A DNA stretch of 49,898 nt. Source: Gammaproteobacteria bacterium (GTDB taxonomy: Bacteria; Pseudomonadota; Gammaproteobacteria; Legionellales; Legionellaceae). The DNA is taken from assembly GCA_022600575.1 (NCBI GenBank), contig JAHZKF010000011.1, forward strand, positions 1-49,898, given 5' to 3'. Positions 34,290 through 43,897 of the stretch are shown piece by piece. Made by a program: the position numbers and the translations under genes. How positions within the stretch are numbered: position 1 is the first letter of the stretch; each line of letters starts with the position of its first letter. The notes under the pieces were generated by a model. It was given only the letters and a program-made list of their open reading frames with translations. It made no database searches and was not told the DNA's origin.

Positions 34290-36935
34290 ATGCCAGGTCC
34301 AATTTACCGACAACAGGTCGAGGTGCTGCAAGCAAGTATTATTGATTTGTTGAGTCAAAATGAAAGAGCTTCTTTAAAAACAGATGCGTTAGATGGACAT
34401 CGTGAACGGTTTATAGATGCGCTGAAGTTAGTGACTGAAGATGACATGCTGAGTGAGATGCAAGATTACGAAGCGGCTATTTTGAGCGGGCGTGGCAGTG
34501 GTGGAAATGCACTAAAGCAATGTTTATTAGATGCGTCAAAAGATCCTGAAAAAAAAGCAGCTGTGGAAGGAGCTGTTCAAGCCATAGAAGCCTATCGAAA
34601 AGCGATTTTAAAGTTTGGTCGATTACAAAAGCAGCGTACAGATGATGTCATGACATTAAATCGAATGAATGCACAGTTAACGCATTCACTCTCAAATAAT
34701 AAGTCAATTCACGATAGCCTTTTATTTATTATGGAGCAAGAAATTGCGGGTTGTAAGCGGTTTTTTAAACAACATATGAACGTTCTGGCTCTAGATGAAG
34801 TAGAACTTCAGGCTCATACGCGTATTTATCAGGATATGGCTGATGAAATTGAGCAATTAATTGTACCACGCACAGAACTTAGAATCGATTTTAACGCGAG
34901 GGATGAATTAACAAAGGCTTACCGAGTGTTTCAAAAAGCATCAAAACAAGTTAAAAGCGTTTATGCAAGGCAAAAAGAGAATGTTCTAGCCGCTGAACGG
35001 CTTAATGATTTAGATGCGCGCGTTGCAGCTTATCAGGATATTAATCAGGCTATTGCCTCTGACTATAATATATATTCAAGAGCAAAAGCAGAATATCAAG
35101 AGGTGATTGACGTAAGGAAAGTAGCATTTGTGCCACGGCTTGATGCTTGTCTAAACGTTATTTTTGAACTGGAAAAAATGGCCGGTCTTTATCATGAAGG
35201 CGTTATGGCGGAACACAAAATTACGGAGCTTAATCAGTCTTTAGAAGCGTTGCGTACGCAAGCTGCAGCGGCCGATGGCCGTTCAGGGATTGAGGCATCT
35301 GAAAAAGCCATTGGTCGCTTTGAAACCATGCTTCGAGGAGAGTCAGAGGCGTTACGTCAGCAAATAATTGAGAAAAAAAGAGCAGATTTTATTCAAAAGA
35401 AAAACAGCTATTTGGAGCAAATAGGGAGCGATGCGAGGACGGTGCGGTTTAGAAAGCAACTCGACAGCATTAAGATTCCGAGTCCTTTACGTGAATTGTC
35501 TCTAACTGAGGTGGTTCAAACCTTAGAGCAAGTTGATTCACAATGGCAAGCTATCGTGAAGGATTGTGTTTTTGCGGTTGATAAAGCTGAAAAAGAAGAG
35601 GCTGAAACAGCATCTCTTTCTTCTTATGAAGAGGGCACGACGGACAGTGAAGGTTCTATGAGTGATGTCGATTTAAGGGTTTCAGCACATCCGCATGCAG
35701 CATTGTTAGAAAAAATAATGGATTGTAATCATTCCGATGAACATGCTTCGTATTTGACAGCGTTAGATATTGAAACCTTAGTGTCTCAGCATGATATTAG
35801 GAAAGCAGTCGAACAGTTATTTGACGAGGCTAGAACGAACACCGAATTAAGATCACATCTACCAGGTGCTTTCAAGTTACTGCTTAGCCATCCAGGGAGC
35901 TCTCTGGCTTTTAAAGAAGAGCTTATTGGTCAAATTTTTGAGTCACCACTTAGTCGAGATGTTGATGAGCGGGCTAAGTGGCATGCAAGTTTTGAAAGCG
36001 TTTTTGGCTCAAGCGAAAAATATCAGGCTTTGCAAAATCTTTTTGATGCGACGCTTGCACTAAAAGACACCCATTATTCTACCGCATTAAATACCGGAAT
36101 GAGGGAGGCTTTTAGGATACTAGCAACGCATGAAAACGTAGCGACGCTTGTTAATTCAGTTGTTTCACATCAGGACGATCTTTCATCTGTACAAAAAAAT
36201 GATTTATGGCCTATGTTGTTATCTGTTCTTGCGATGGAGCCGTATGAGGATTCGGCATTGATAGACAAGCGCATAAAATTACATGAATTATTGACGGATG
36301 AGACTGAAGGTGCGGTTTATCAAAATATTATTATGGCACTTTATGTCGCGACCAATCCTTTTGCTGCAGATTCAACAGTGCCAGGTATTAGCATTGGTAT
36401 GGGGAGGGCATCTGTGCTGCTTCCAGGTTTTTTGAAGGGAATGCAGGGTCAAGGTGAGGCGTGGGTGACGAGCCTTGAAGCTTATCCTAAAGATAAGCTT
36501 GATACGCTCGCGACATTGATGACTGGTGTAAATAAAGCGTTCGAAGATGCGATATGGGCGAATACAGGAGATCAAAAAGCACAGCAACTCTTAAGGATTA
36601 CACGTAATAAAGCGTTGGGCGCGTTGATTAATCATCCCAATTTACAACACGCAGCGGATGCTACAGCAAATATTATTAACCGTGATTTAAAAATGAAACC
36701 TACACTTAAAGCAAGCACTTTTAACAGTACGGCTAATGTTTTTAAGGCAGAGGGTATACCCTTGGGTTTTTATGAAAAATTTAAAAAAACTAAGATTTTT
36801 TCGACGGAAAGATCAAAAGGGAGCGAAGCTCCTATGACGCTAAAAGAGAGACTTGGAATAGTGAGACAGCAAGACCAAGATTCGCCCGAATCTCAAGAGT
36901 CATCTCGTTTTCGTCATTTCTTTTCTAAGAAATAA
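34290..36935 (+). CDS. Large helical protein of unknown function; candidate effector
   Basis: No family recognised. The 881-aa product has no signal peptide or membrane segment. Residues 1-440 are strongly helical with coiled-coil-like stretches (for example 90-125, 205-250, 310-380). An acidic Ser/Glu-rich linker follows (about 430-465: EKEEAETASLSSYEEG and onward). Residues 470-800 look like a second, more globular helical domain. The C-terminus is polar and ends basic (FRHFFSKK). Size, linker and lack of homologues suggest a Legionella-type secreted effector, but no catalytic motif is visible. GGAGG at 34278-34282 is a strong ribosome binding site; TATAAT at 34244-34249 may be its -10 box. 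Confidence 0.75.
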   Translation: MPGPIYRQQVEVLQASIIDLLSQNERASLKTDALDGHRERFIDALKLVTEDDMLSEMQDYEAAILSGRGSGGNALKQCLLDASKDPEKKAAVEGAVQAIEAYRKAILKFGRLQKQRTDDVMTLNRMNAQLTHSLSNNKSIHDSLLFIMEQEIAGCKRFFKQHMNVLALDEVELQAHTRIYQDMADEIEQLIVPRTELRIDFNARDELTKAYRVFQKASKQVKSVYARQKENVLAAERLNDLDARVAAYQDINQAIASDYNIYSRAKAEYQEVIDVRKVAFVPRLDACLNVIFELEKMAGLYHEGVMAEHKITELNQSLEALRTQAAAADGRSGIEASEKAIGRFETMLRGESEALRQQIIEKKRADFIQKKNSYLEQIGSDARTVRFRKQLDSIKIPSPLRELSLTEVVQTLEQVDSQWQAIVKDCVFAVDKAEKEEAETASLSSYEEGTTDSEGSMSDVDLRVSAHPHAALLEKIMDCNHSDEHASYLTALDIETLVSQHDIRKAVEQLFDEARTNTELRSHLPGAFKLLLSHPGSSLAFKEELIGQIFESPLSRDVDERAKWHASFESVFGSSEKYQALQNLFDATLALKDTHYSTALNTGMREAFRILATHENVATLVNSVVSHQDDLSSVQKNDLWPMLLSVLAMEPYEDSALIDKRIKLHELLTDETEGAVYQNIIMALYVATNPFAADSTVPGISIGMGRASVLLPGFLKGMQGQGEAWVTSLEAYPKDKLDTLATLMTGVNKAFEDAIWANTGDQKAQQLLRITRNKALGALINHPNLQHAADATANIINRDLKMKPTLKASTFNSTANVFKAEGIPLGFYEKFKKTKIFSTERSKGSEAPMTLKERLGIVRQQDQDSPESQESSRFRHFFSKK

Positions 36936-37043
36936 GAAAGAGGCATAAAAAGTAGGGTCTGGTCGTTTGTCTCTCACTTAAGTGATAAGAGCTTGCATTT
37001 TTAGGATAAATAGCTCAGTCTATACGCACTTTTAGTCCAGCCA

Positions 37044-38363
37044 ATGATGAATGGATGTTTGTGCGTGAGTACTCATTTTTTTACAAGTCGGTTTCAAAAT
37101 AAAAAACAGCTAGGATTTGCTTGGCTCATCTGGGGTCTGGCGGCCGCCTTTTACTTTTCTGATTATATGGCGCGTGTTTCGGTCAGTGTGATGCACCGTT
37201 ATTTGCAAAGTGACTTCAGTATGAATGAGGCGCAGTTTGGTATTTTATCTGCTTCGTTTTATGTTTCTTATATTTTTATGCAGATTCCTGTGGGCTTAAT
37301 GGTTGATAGAATTAGTGTTCGTTGGACTTTAACCGTGATGTCATTGTTGACAGCTTTTGCTTGTTGTATTTTTGGTTTGGCAAATGGATTAGTTATGGCC
37401 GCTGTTGGACGAATGCTGATTGGATTTACAGCAGCTTTTGCTTTTATTTCAACGTTACGGTTAGCGGCTTCTTGGTTTCCTCCGAGTATGATTGGTTTGC
37501 TTGCAGGCTTAACACAAGCGATTGGAATGCTTGGGGCGGCTTCCGGTCAAGCACCTGTTGCTTTTTTAGTTGCTTGTATTGGCTGGCGTCATAGTATGCT
37601 TGTGATTGCGTTTGTTTTTATTGTGTTAGCGGTGTTGTTGTATCAATACGTTCGTGACAAACCTAAAGCGAAAGCGTGTGACGCGGAGGTTAAAAAAGAA
37701 AAAAAATTGAGTATTTTGAATAGCTTGCGTATGGTTTTATCTACACCTCAAATTTGGATTAATGGTCTGTACGCCGGTTTTTTGTTTGCTCCGACAGCGG
37801 TGATTGGTGAGTCATTAGGAACGGCTTATTTACAATACGGCCGTACTTTGAATGTTCATTCTGCTGCGTTTATCGTAGGTCTTATTTTTATCGGTTGGAC
37901 AATAGGTGGGCCATTTGCAGGGTGGTTGTCAGACCGATTAGGTCGCCGAAAACCAATCATGATGTTGTCTGCGATGTTTGGGATTATTCTGTCGTCATGG
38001 ATTGTATTTTCACCAACGATGGATAAAACGACGGCCGCAATTTTGTTTTTTTTGTTTGGGTTTACAAATGTGGGGGTTGCGATTGCATATGCTGTTTCAA
38101 CTGAACTACAGCATCGTGCGGTGGTAGGCACAACCATTGCGTTTACCAATATGACTTCTATTTTTGTTGGTGCATCGTTGCAGCCGACGATTGGTCGATT
38201 AATTGATAATATTTCAGGTGTGCGTGCTTATAATGTTGAGAATTTGGTATTAGCTGATTTTCAATATGGATTACGATTATTACCTGTTTGCTCGTTAATC
38301 GCGCTAATTTTAGCGTGTATGGTAAAAGAAACGTATTGTAACCCACTGAAAAAAGAGGCTTAA
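37044..38363 (+). CDS. Major facilitator superfamily transporter
   Basis: A 439-aa inner-membrane transporter with about 12 membrane segments. The loop 2-3 motif appears as GLMVDRISVRWTL and its repeat in the second half as GWLSDRLGRRKP. The first helix contains FYFSDYMARVSVSVM, and TM4-5 FTAAFAFISTLRLAASWFPP. It resembles the many MFS carriers of Legionella, which include the Pht nutrient importers, but substrate cannot be inferred. Two ATGs start the frame with no clear Shine-Dalgarno; a GTG at 37065 is a possible alternative start. Confidence 0.88.
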   Translation: MMNGCLCVSTHFFTSRFQNKKQLGFAWLIWGLAAAFYFSDYMARVSVSVMHRYLQSDFSMNEAQFGILSASFYVSYIFMQIPVGLMVDRISVRWTLTVMSLLTAFACCIFGLANGLVMAAVGRMLIGFTAAFAFISTLRLAASWFPPSMIGLLAGLTQAIGMLGAASGQAPVAFLVACIGWRHSMLVIAFVFIVLAVLLYQYVRDKPKAKACDAEVKKEKKLSILNSLRMVLSTPQIWINGLYAGFLFAPTAVIGESLGTAYLQYGRTLNVHSAAFIVGLIFIGWTIGGPFAGWLSDRLGRRKPIMMLSAMFGIILSSWIVFSPTMDKTTAAILFFLFGFTNVGVAIAYAVSTELQHRAVVGTTIAFTNMTSIFVGASLQPTIGRLIDNISGVRAYNVENLVLADFQYGLRLLPVCSLIALILACMVKETYCNPLKKEA

Positions 38364-38446
38364 GACTTCTAACTGCGACGTTCTCATGGTTTAATAGAAG
38401 GCTGATTGGCTTGTGTGAACGAGATGAGGGATACGGAGATAGACGC

Positions 38447-39964
38447 ATGAAAAAAACACTAGGAATGGTAGTCTTACTCGTTGTTGTGGTGCTGGGTGGT
38501 TATTTTAGTATGGGCTTAGTCACTGAGCGCACGTTAAAGAAAAATCTTAGTACTCTGAATCAAGCCAATGGTTTTTCTGTTGATTTAGTGGATTATCATC
38601 GAGGATTATTTAAATCGACAGCTGATTTGACCTGGCATATGCAAATGCCAGAAAAAGTGGTCAAGAAGGACGACGGTCACTCCTTAATTGTGCCACCTAA
38701 AATTTATTCTTTTGATATGCCTTTAATGGTTGCCCATGGTCCTGTTGTATTTGAAGATGGTCATGTTCGGTTTGGATTGGGAGCAGCGCATGGTCAGCTG
38801 TCATTGCCAAACGCATATGTTTCAGACTTTTCAAATATGTTTTCATCTAAATCAACTAAGCCTCGGTTGGCCATTCATTTATTTGTAACGTATTTGAATA
38901 AGACACATCTTGAAATGGAATTGCCAGCGTTTCATTTGGTTACAAAAGGTGACCAAAAGCAATTTGAATGGCTTGGTATGAAGAGTGATTTACGTTTTTC
39001 ACCCGAGAACACGCGCTTGCAAGGCCATTTCACGTTAGATGGGCTTCGTTTAATAGGAGAGCGGTTTCGCGTTATTTTGAATAAAGTGACCAGTGTATAT
39101 GACGTACATAAAGCCGTGAATGGGCTGTTTGTAGGCGATGCCAATTTGAAAGTACCAGTCCTGCAAGTGGTGGCTAAAAAGCAAACTGAGCTGGAATTGA
39201 AACAGTTTGAAGTTAGTTCAAATAGTATGCTTCACGATAAAATGTTTGATTCGTCGTTTCGAGCGGCATTTGTAACTTTGGTTTCGCGTGATAAAACGTA
39301 TGGACCGGGTGAGCTTGATGTGGCTATTAAAAACTTGGATGCAGATGTGTTGGTTGATTTAAATCAGCGTGTTAATCAGATGCAACAAGTGAATATAACT
39401 GGCGGACAAGCGCAACAATTATTGCTATCTTTGTTGCCTAACTTACCTAAACTTGTAGGAAAGGGTGCTGTGTTTGAGAGTGCCTTGAAGCTTCGTGTGC
39501 CTGAAGGTGCTATTAATAGTTCAATGCATGTGGTGTTTCCTGTATCTGAAACGGATGCACCGCTACAAGTGCTTCCAAAAATAGAAGGAGAGGGGCATTT
39601 CAGCGTGCCAGCACCTTTTTTGAAAACATTGTTAGTTCGTTCATTTAAACAGCAGTTAACGCGAGCGGAAGCGGTCGCTTCTGCTGAAAAACAGAATAAG
39701 GAAGTCTCGAATAAAAGGCCGCTTGCGCCATCTATTACAAGTGCTGAACCTAAAGTTGCAGAAAAGAAAGATACTGCAACACCGGTCACGACAGCAACGC
39801 TCGATCAACAAGCAGTCCATCACGCGGATCAGAAACTGGCGGATTTGATTCAAGTGGGGGTTTTACAAGCGAAGGGAGCTGATTATGTATTAGAGCTCAA
39901 GCTTTCTTCTGGACGTTTGTTGGTGAATGGTCACCCATTTCATTCGGGGATGTTAAGCTTTTAA
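38447..39964 (+). CDS. YdgA-family DUF945 protein
   Basis: From ATG 38447 the product is 505 aa, close to the usual DUF945 length. An N-terminal signal anchor (about residues 2-22) is followed by a large periplasmic part rich in strands: TERTLKKNLSTLNQANGFSVDLVDYHRGLFKSTADL is the family's typical beginning. Residues about 400-460 form a low-complexity Lys/Ala/Thr linker, then a short conserved C-terminal strand region. The frame opens at a GTG (38411), but CGGAG at 38434-38438 places the start at 38447. Function unknown, probably envelope-related. Confidence 0.85.
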   Translation: MKKTLGMVVLLVVVVLGGYFSMGLVTERTLKKNLSTLNQANGFSVDLVDYHRGLFKSTADLTWHMQMPEKVVKKDDGHSLIVPPKIYSFDMPLMVAHGPVVFEDGHVRFGLGAAHGQLSLPNAYVSDFSNMFSSKSTKPRLAIHLFVTYLNKTHLEMELPAFHLVTKGDQKQFEWLGMKSDLRFSPENTRLQGHFTLDGLRLIGERFRVILNKVTSVYDVHKAVNGLFVGDANLKVPVLQVVAKKQTELELKQFEVSSNSMLHDKMFDSSFRAAFVTLVSRDKTYGPGELDVAIKNLDADVLVDLNQRVNQMQQVNITGGQAQQLLLSLLPNLPKLVGKGAVFESALKLRVPEGAINSSMHVVFPVSETDAPLQVLPKIEGEGHFSVPAPFLKTLLVRSFKQQLTRAEAVASAEKQNKEVSNKRPLAPSITSAEPKVAEKKDTATPVTTATLDQQAVHHADQKLADLIQVGVLQAKGADYVLELKLSSGRLLVNGHPFHSGMLSF

Positions 39965-40064
39965 TCCTCTATTTTGTCGTCCATGGCGCAGCCGTGTATT
40001 GGCGTGCTCATGTCGAGCTCTGTGTGGACGGACGTTTGTGTTTTTAAGAAGGAGTTAGAATAAG

Positions 40065-40346
40065 ATGATAAGTACTACTCAAGAAAGTGGAGAGATGGCA
40101 GTCTCTTTGGCTTCGAGCGTTACACAGTCGGTTCAGAAGTATTTTTCTGAATTAAGAGGTGAAGATCCAGTTGATTTATATCAGTTTGTACTTGAAGAAG
40201 TGGAAACCCCGCTATTTCGTGCCGTCATGGAGCACTGCAAGTACAATCAGTCACGCGCAGCATTAATGTTAGGAATTAGTCGAGGAACGCTTCGAACAAA
40301 ACTGCGTCGTTATTTTGATGATAAGTACGTTGGAACACGCGATTAA
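40065..40346 (+). CDS. fis: Fis-family nucleoid-associated regulator
   Basis: A 93-aa Fis protein. The C-terminal helix-turn-helix is intact: PLFRAVMEHCKYNQSRAALMLGISRGTLRTKLRRYF (about 50-85). The N-terminal beta-hairpin arm region is present but diverged. It is not next to dusB as in enteric bacteria. In Legionella pneumophila several Fis paralogues control effector genes and the biphasic life cycle; which paralogue this is cannot be told. AAGGAG precedes the ATG, and a strong terminator follows at 40374-40394, so it is probably monocistronic. Confidence 0.93.
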   Translation: MISTTQESGEMAVSLASSVTQSVQKYFSELRGEDPVDLYQFVLEEVETPLFRAVMEHCKYNQSRAALMLGISRGTLRTKLRRYFDDKYVGTRD

Positions 40347-40373
40347 TGGTGTAGTAAAATATGTTTTTCAAAT

Positions 40374-40394
40374 GCCCCTTTTAGGGGCTTTTTT
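40374..40394 (+). terminator. Rho-independent terminator after fis
   Basis: GCCCCT (40374-40379) pairs with AGGGGC (40383-40388) around a three-base loop, immediately followed by six T (40389-40394). It sits 28 bases after the fis stop codon and is directed rightward. Confidence 0.88.
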
Positions 40395-40438
40395 GTTTAG
40401 GATGCATCAATCATGTATTGATTTAAAGTACAATCAAT

Positions 40439-41392
40439 CTATTGATTGTTGTTAAACATGGAGCTAACAGACTGCTCAATATTAACGCGCTTGATAGCTT
40501 GTGCTAGCATTTCAGCAAGGCTCACAACCCTAATTTTGTCACAATTTTTAGCGGCCTCAGTGTTTGGAATGGTGTCGGTAACAATGACTTTATCTAACAG
40601 CGAGTTCGTGAGGTTTTGGACGGCAGGTCCTGATAAAACAGGGTGCGTTATGTAAGCTTCGACACTTTTTGCACCGGCTTCTTTGAGTGCTTTAGCAGCA
40701 GAGCAGAGTGTTCCTGCTGTGTCTACGATATCATCAATGATAATGCAGTTTTGACCCGATGGATTACCAATAAGGTGCATTACTTCCGACTTATTAGGGC
40801 CGCTCCGACGTTTATCAATAATGCAAAGGGCTGCGTCATCAAGTAATTTCGCCATGGCTCTGGCACGAACAACGCCTCCTACATCGGGTGAGACGACCAT
40901 AATATTGTCGAGTTTTCGTGCTTTGATATCATCAAGTAAAACAGGCGTTGAATAAACATTATCAACAGGCATATAAAAAAAGCCTTGTATTTGGTCTGCA
41001 TGTAAATCGACCGTTAAAACGCGACAAATACCAACAGAGGCCATCATGTCTGCAACGATTTTAGCGGTGATAGGAACGCGAGCCGAACGAACACGGCGAT
41101 CTTGTCTTGCATAACCAAAATAGGGAACAACAGCAGTAATTCGGCCGGCAGAAGAGCGTCTTAGCGCGTCAGCCATAGCCAGTAATTCCATTAAATTATC
41201 GTTTGCAGGCGCACAGGTTGATTGAATAATGAAGACGTCTTTACCCCGTACATTTTCGAGTATTTCCACCATGGTTTCACCATCACTAAAAGTACCAACA
41301 GTAGCGCGGCCTATTGTGATATTCAGGTGAGAAGAAACTTTTTTTGCAAGTTCAGAAGATGCGTTTCCGGAAAAGATCATCATGTGAGACAT
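40439..41392 (-). CDS. prs: Ribose-phosphate pyrophosphokinase
   Basis: Makes PRPP from ribose 5-phosphate and ATP for nucleotide, His and Trp synthesis. The 317-aa protein matches the bacterial class I enzyme. Motifs: [21 protein letters not shown] (about 90-100), the flexible loop, [12 protein letters not shown] (about 129-140), and the PRPP-binding [17 protein letters not shown] (about 217-233). The last codons (FNNNQ) and the stop lie within a perfect palindrome (ACAATCAAT/ATTGATTGT, 40430-40449). The gene lies downstream of tRNA-Gln on the same strand; ispE, which often precedes prs, is absent. Confidence 0.96.
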   Translation of the reverse strand: MSHMMIFSGNASSELAKKVSSHLNITIGRATVGTFSDGETMVEILENVRGKDVFIIQSTCAPANDNLMELLAMADALRRSSAGRITAVVPYFGYARQDRRVRSARVPITAKIVADMMASVGICRVLTVDLHADQIQGFFYMPVDNVYSTPVLLDDIKARKLDNIMVVSPDVGGVVRARAMAKLLDDAALCIIDKRRSGPNKSEVMHLIGNPSGQNCIIIDDIVDTAGTLCSAAKALKEAGAKSVEAYITHPVLSGPAVQNLTNSLLDKVIVTDTIPNTEAAKNCDKIRVVSLAEMLAQAIKRVNIEQSVSSMFNNNQ

Positions 41393-41447
41393 GTACGGGG
41401 CCTTTGAAGAAGTTTATTTTTGGTTACAAATTATAATAGCAAGTGTA

Positions 41448-41523
41448 TGGCTGGGGTGCTAGGATTCGAACCTAGGTATGCAGGGATCAAAACCCTGTGC
41501 CTTAACCACTTGGCGACACCCCA
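41448..41523 (-). tRNA. tRNA-Gln (TTG anticodon)
   Basis: A complete 76-base cloverleaf on the minus strand: acceptor TGGGGTG/CACCCCA, D stem GCC/GGC, anticodon stem CAGGG/CCCTG with loop TTTTGAT giving anticodon TTG, T stem CTAGG/CCTAG with loop TTCGAAT, discriminator G and an encoded CCA. It reads CAA (and CAG by wobble) codons. It lies between lolB and prs on the same strand and may be processed from a shared transcript. Confidence 0.96.
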
Positions 41524-41591
41524 AAAACGAAATGATGCAACGTCTGGCGTTGCAAAATGTGCCGGTATTCTGAAGGCTTTCGTGACGATTG

Positions 41592-42206
41592 TCAATGGAT
41601 TTCCCAGTGTTTTATGACAAGTTTTAAATGTCCTCCAGGGCCTGCAACGCGAAGCTTGGTCGGTAGGTCTATTCCTTTAACTGTTTGATAGTTTTCATAT
41701 TGAATTGTATAGCCACCTTGTTTCAGTGTAATAAGGTGGCCTGTGGCATTGTATTGGCTTGATTGTATGGCACCTGGTGCTTTGACACCCCGGACCCAAT
41801 AATACAAATTATGAAGTGGTACACGAACGCCTGTTTCTTTATAAAATAATTGGTCGATATTTGTTGTGGTTACGCGCTTGCCTCCATCTTGATAAGTAAT
41901 GAGACGCCCGTTTTTTTCAACTAAAACACTTCCGCCACCAAGTGGGCCAAAGAGTCGTAGTTGATAACGATTGAGATTGTACTGTTTCCAATCGAGTGAA
42001 GCAGTCCAAGCCTTTCGTTTGCTTTTTGCAGCCACAGCACCTGTAATAGTCCAAGAAGAGAGGTGTTTGGCGGCCTTGATGCGTGCAGCAGTTGGTTTTT
42101 TAGTATTGGGTGTATCGGTTTGTACACCAGGTGGTGAGGGTGCGGTACAGGCTGTGAGTAGCAACACAAGGCCTAAAGTGTATGTTTTGATAAGCTGAGT
42201 CATCAT
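41592..42206 (-). CDS. lolB: Outer-membrane lipoprotein receptor LolB
   Basis: Inserts lipoproteins received from LolA into the outer membrane. The 204-aa precursor has a lipoprotein signal with lipobox LLLTAC (about residues 15-20; a Cys follows the hydrophobic core). The mature part shows the LolB beta-barrel features W..TGAVA, AWTASLDWKQYNLNRYQLRLFGPLGGGS and VPLHNLYYWVRGVKAPG. Two ATGs start the frame. The usual lolB-ispE-prs order is interrupted: tRNA-Gln replaces ispE. Confidence 0.92.
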   Translation of the reverse strand: MMTQLIKTYTLGLVLLLTACTAPSPPGVQTDTPNTKKPTAARIKAAKHLSSWTITGAVAAKSKRKAWTASLDWKQYNLNRYQLRLFGPLGGGSVLVEKNGRLITYQDGGKRVTTTNIDQLFYKETGVRVPLHNLYYWVRGVKAPGAIQSSQYNATGHLITLKQGGYTIQYENYQTVKGIDLPTKLRVAGPGGHLKLVIKHWEIH

Positions 42207-42288
42207 AATAAGAAATCTTGCATGTGATTACATTCTATTAACAATACGCTAGACTTCGCACAGGTTCAATGTGATTTAAGAGTGAGAA

Positions 42289-42765
42289 ATGATGCAAAAA
42301 GCAATTTATCCAGGAACATTTGATCCCATTACAAATGGACATGTTGATTTGATTATAAGAGCTTCAAAGCTCTTTCCTGAGTTGATCGTTGCTGTGGCAA
42401 GTAATCAGCCGAAACAACCTTTTTTTTCGCTTGAGACACGTATTGCATGTGTTCAGCAAGCAGTTGGTGATTTGCCAGGTGTGCGTGTGCAGGGATTTGG
42501 TGAGTTACTGATTGAATTTGTAAAAAAACAGGGGGGGGGCACGATTGTGCGGGGCTTGCGTGCGGCTTCTGATTTTGAACATGAATTTCAGTTAGCAGGG
42601 ATGAACCGAAAGTTAGATAAAACGATTGAGACCGTATTTTTAACACCATCAGAGGATTGCATGTTTATTTCATCAACCTTGGTGCGTGAAATTACAGCTT
42701 TGGATGGCGATGTCTCTCGATTTGTACCACCAGCAGTACTTTCAGCCCTAAAAAAACAAGCTTAA
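42289..42765 (+). CDS. coaD: Phosphopantetheine adenylyltransferase
   Basis: Penultimate step of CoA synthesis, adenylating 4'-phosphopantetheine. The 158-aa length is standard. Motifs: [18 protein letters not shown] (about 5-22, with the TxGH nucleotidyltransferase site), [22 protein letters not shown] (about 86-107) and [10 protein letters not shown] (about 125-134). A run of seven A (42522-42528) and a run of nine G (42531-42539) fall inside the gene before VRGLR; the frame is intact in this copy. Its end overlaps the convergent acyltransferase by four bases. Confidence 0.96.
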   Translation: MMQKAIYPGTFDPITNGHVDLIIRASKLFPELIVAVASNQPKQPFFSLETRIACVQQAVGDLPGVRVQGFGELLIEFVKKQGGGTIVRGLRAASDFEHEFQLAGMNRKLDKTIETVFLTPSEDCMFISSTLVREITALDGDVSRFVPPAVLSALKKQA

Positions 42766-43532
42766 TTAGGGCTTGTATCGCCAACAAGTGCTTTGATGGC
42801 TTCACGTGTTTGATGAACTAATTCTTCTTTATTGTCTAGGGTAAACTGTGAGGCATCAATGGGTTCACCAATGTGCACTTCAGCTTTTTGGTGGAGGTAA
42901 CATTGTCGTGTGCGAGATGGCAGCACATCAAAGGCACCTCGAACACCAATCGGAATAATTGTCGCTTTGGTCTGAATGGCTGTAATAAAGCCGCCTTTTT
43001 TAAAGGGTCCTACCTGTTTGTCGGGTGAGCGGGTGCCTTCAGGCGCTATCCACATGACAATACCACTTTCTAGCATATCGTGAATGACTTCTAAATCTTT
43101 GATGGCTTGACGTCTGTTTTTACGATCGATAAAAGGAAACTCTGACATTTTCATAGCGCGCCCCATAATAGGCAGCTTGGTCATTTCTTTTTTGGCGAGC
43201 ATACGGAGCGAAATATCAGAAAAAGCGCGATAACAGATAGGAATATCAAAAAGACTGCTATGGTTACACATGAGAATGGTTGCCTGTCCTTCCTTTGGAT
43301 GAATTTTTTGAGGATTGTGTACGGTACACGTAATACGCCAGAGCTTGAGCATCTTCTCACTCCAGTTATCCATACGGCCATTTACCCAAGGCCTTGTTAC
43401 TTTCCCAAGAAGACTCCTGATAATGCAGCGTGTACACATATCGATAGTTAATGCACAAGAACCAAGAATAAGCCATATAGTTCTTAGTATGCCTGCCTGT
43501 TTTTTATTTGATGGCGTGTTATTATTTTTCAT
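42762..43532 (-). CDS. 1-acyl-sn-glycerol-3-phosphate acyltransferase (PlsC-like)
   Basis: Membrane-associated lysophosphatidate acyltransferase, 256 aa. Acyltransferase motifs are [11 protein letters not shown] (HX4D catalytic pair, about 88-98), [13 protein letters not shown] (about 131-143), APEGTRSP (about 163-170) and [10 protein letters not shown] (about 191-200). One N-terminal membrane segment lies at about 15-35. It likely makes phosphatidic acid for phospholipid synthesis; a second plsC may exist elsewhere. Its start overlaps the end of the upstream small membrane protein gene by 11 bases. Confidence 0.92.
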   Translation of the reverse strand: MKNNNTPSNKKQAGILRTIWLILGSCALTIDMCTRCIIRSLLGKVTRPWVNGRMDNWSEKMLKLWRITCTVHNPQKIHPKEGQATILMCNHSSLFDIPICYRAFSDISLRMLAKKEMTKLPIMGRAMKMSEFPFIDRKNRRQAIKDLEVIHDMLESGIVMWIAPEGTRSPDKQVGPFKKGGFITAIQTKATIIPIGVRGAFDVLPSRTRQCYLHQKAEVHIGEPIDASQFTLDNKEELVHQTREAIKALVGDTSPN

Positions 43533-43758
43533 GATCTATAATACGTCCTTTTGAGGTTTTAGGCTCATTATCCGAAGCAGAAAGTGACCGAAAATATTGG
43601 AAGATGGCACTGACTCCCCATAGAATGCCGCCGATGAGTAATCCCCAGACGAGGACATAAGAGAACACCACAAAAATGCCGACGGCTAAAGCAATTGCGA
43701 TACCGAGTAAAATAAAAGGAGGCAATTGCTGAAAAAAATGTTTTAATGAACGAGACAT
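43522..43758 (-). CDS. Small two-segment membrane protein of unknown function
   Basis: A 78-aa protein with two hydrophobic segments (about 14-33 and 35-55) and a charged C-terminal tail ([19 protein letters not shown]). It overlaps the acyltransferase start by 11 bases, so they are almost certainly co-translated, suggesting a role in the membrane alongside phospholipid synthesis. No family recognised. Confidence 0.7.
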   Translation of the reverse strand: MSRSLKHFFQQLPPFILLGIAIALAVGIFVVFSYVLVWGLLIGGILWGVSAIFQYFRSLSASDNEPKTSKGRIIDHEK

Positions 43759-43834
43759 TGTATTAAGGGCCAGTAAAAGAAGAACTGTGCCACGAATTAT
43801 CTGTTAAAAACGACCTGAATGCAAAGAAATAGTG

Positions 43835-43872
43835 TATAATGTTCGCTCTGTACGCTTCTGGTTTTTCAGAGC
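43835..43872 (+). promoter_or_regulatory. Possible promoter -10 and leader hairpin of the desaturase
   Basis: A consensus TATAAT lies at 43835-43840, without a good -35 partner. Just downstream, GCTCTG (43845-43850) and CAGAGC (43867-43872) could form a hairpin in the leader before AGGGAGG at 43887-43893. Placement in front of the desaturase start at 43898 suggests a regulated leader; this is tentative. Confidence 0.4.
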
Positions 43873-43897
43873 TTGGTATTTAAAAGTAGGGAGGTTC

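Noticed and set aside
39376..39789. A 137-codon minus-strand frame inside the DUF945 gene.
   Set aside because: Ser/Cys-rich shadow translation opposite a well-supported gene.
40430..40449. Palindrome ACAATCAAT/ATTGATTGT across the prs stop codon as a terminator.
   Set aside because: Two-base loop, AT-rich stem and no following T run on the minus strand; noted under prs only.
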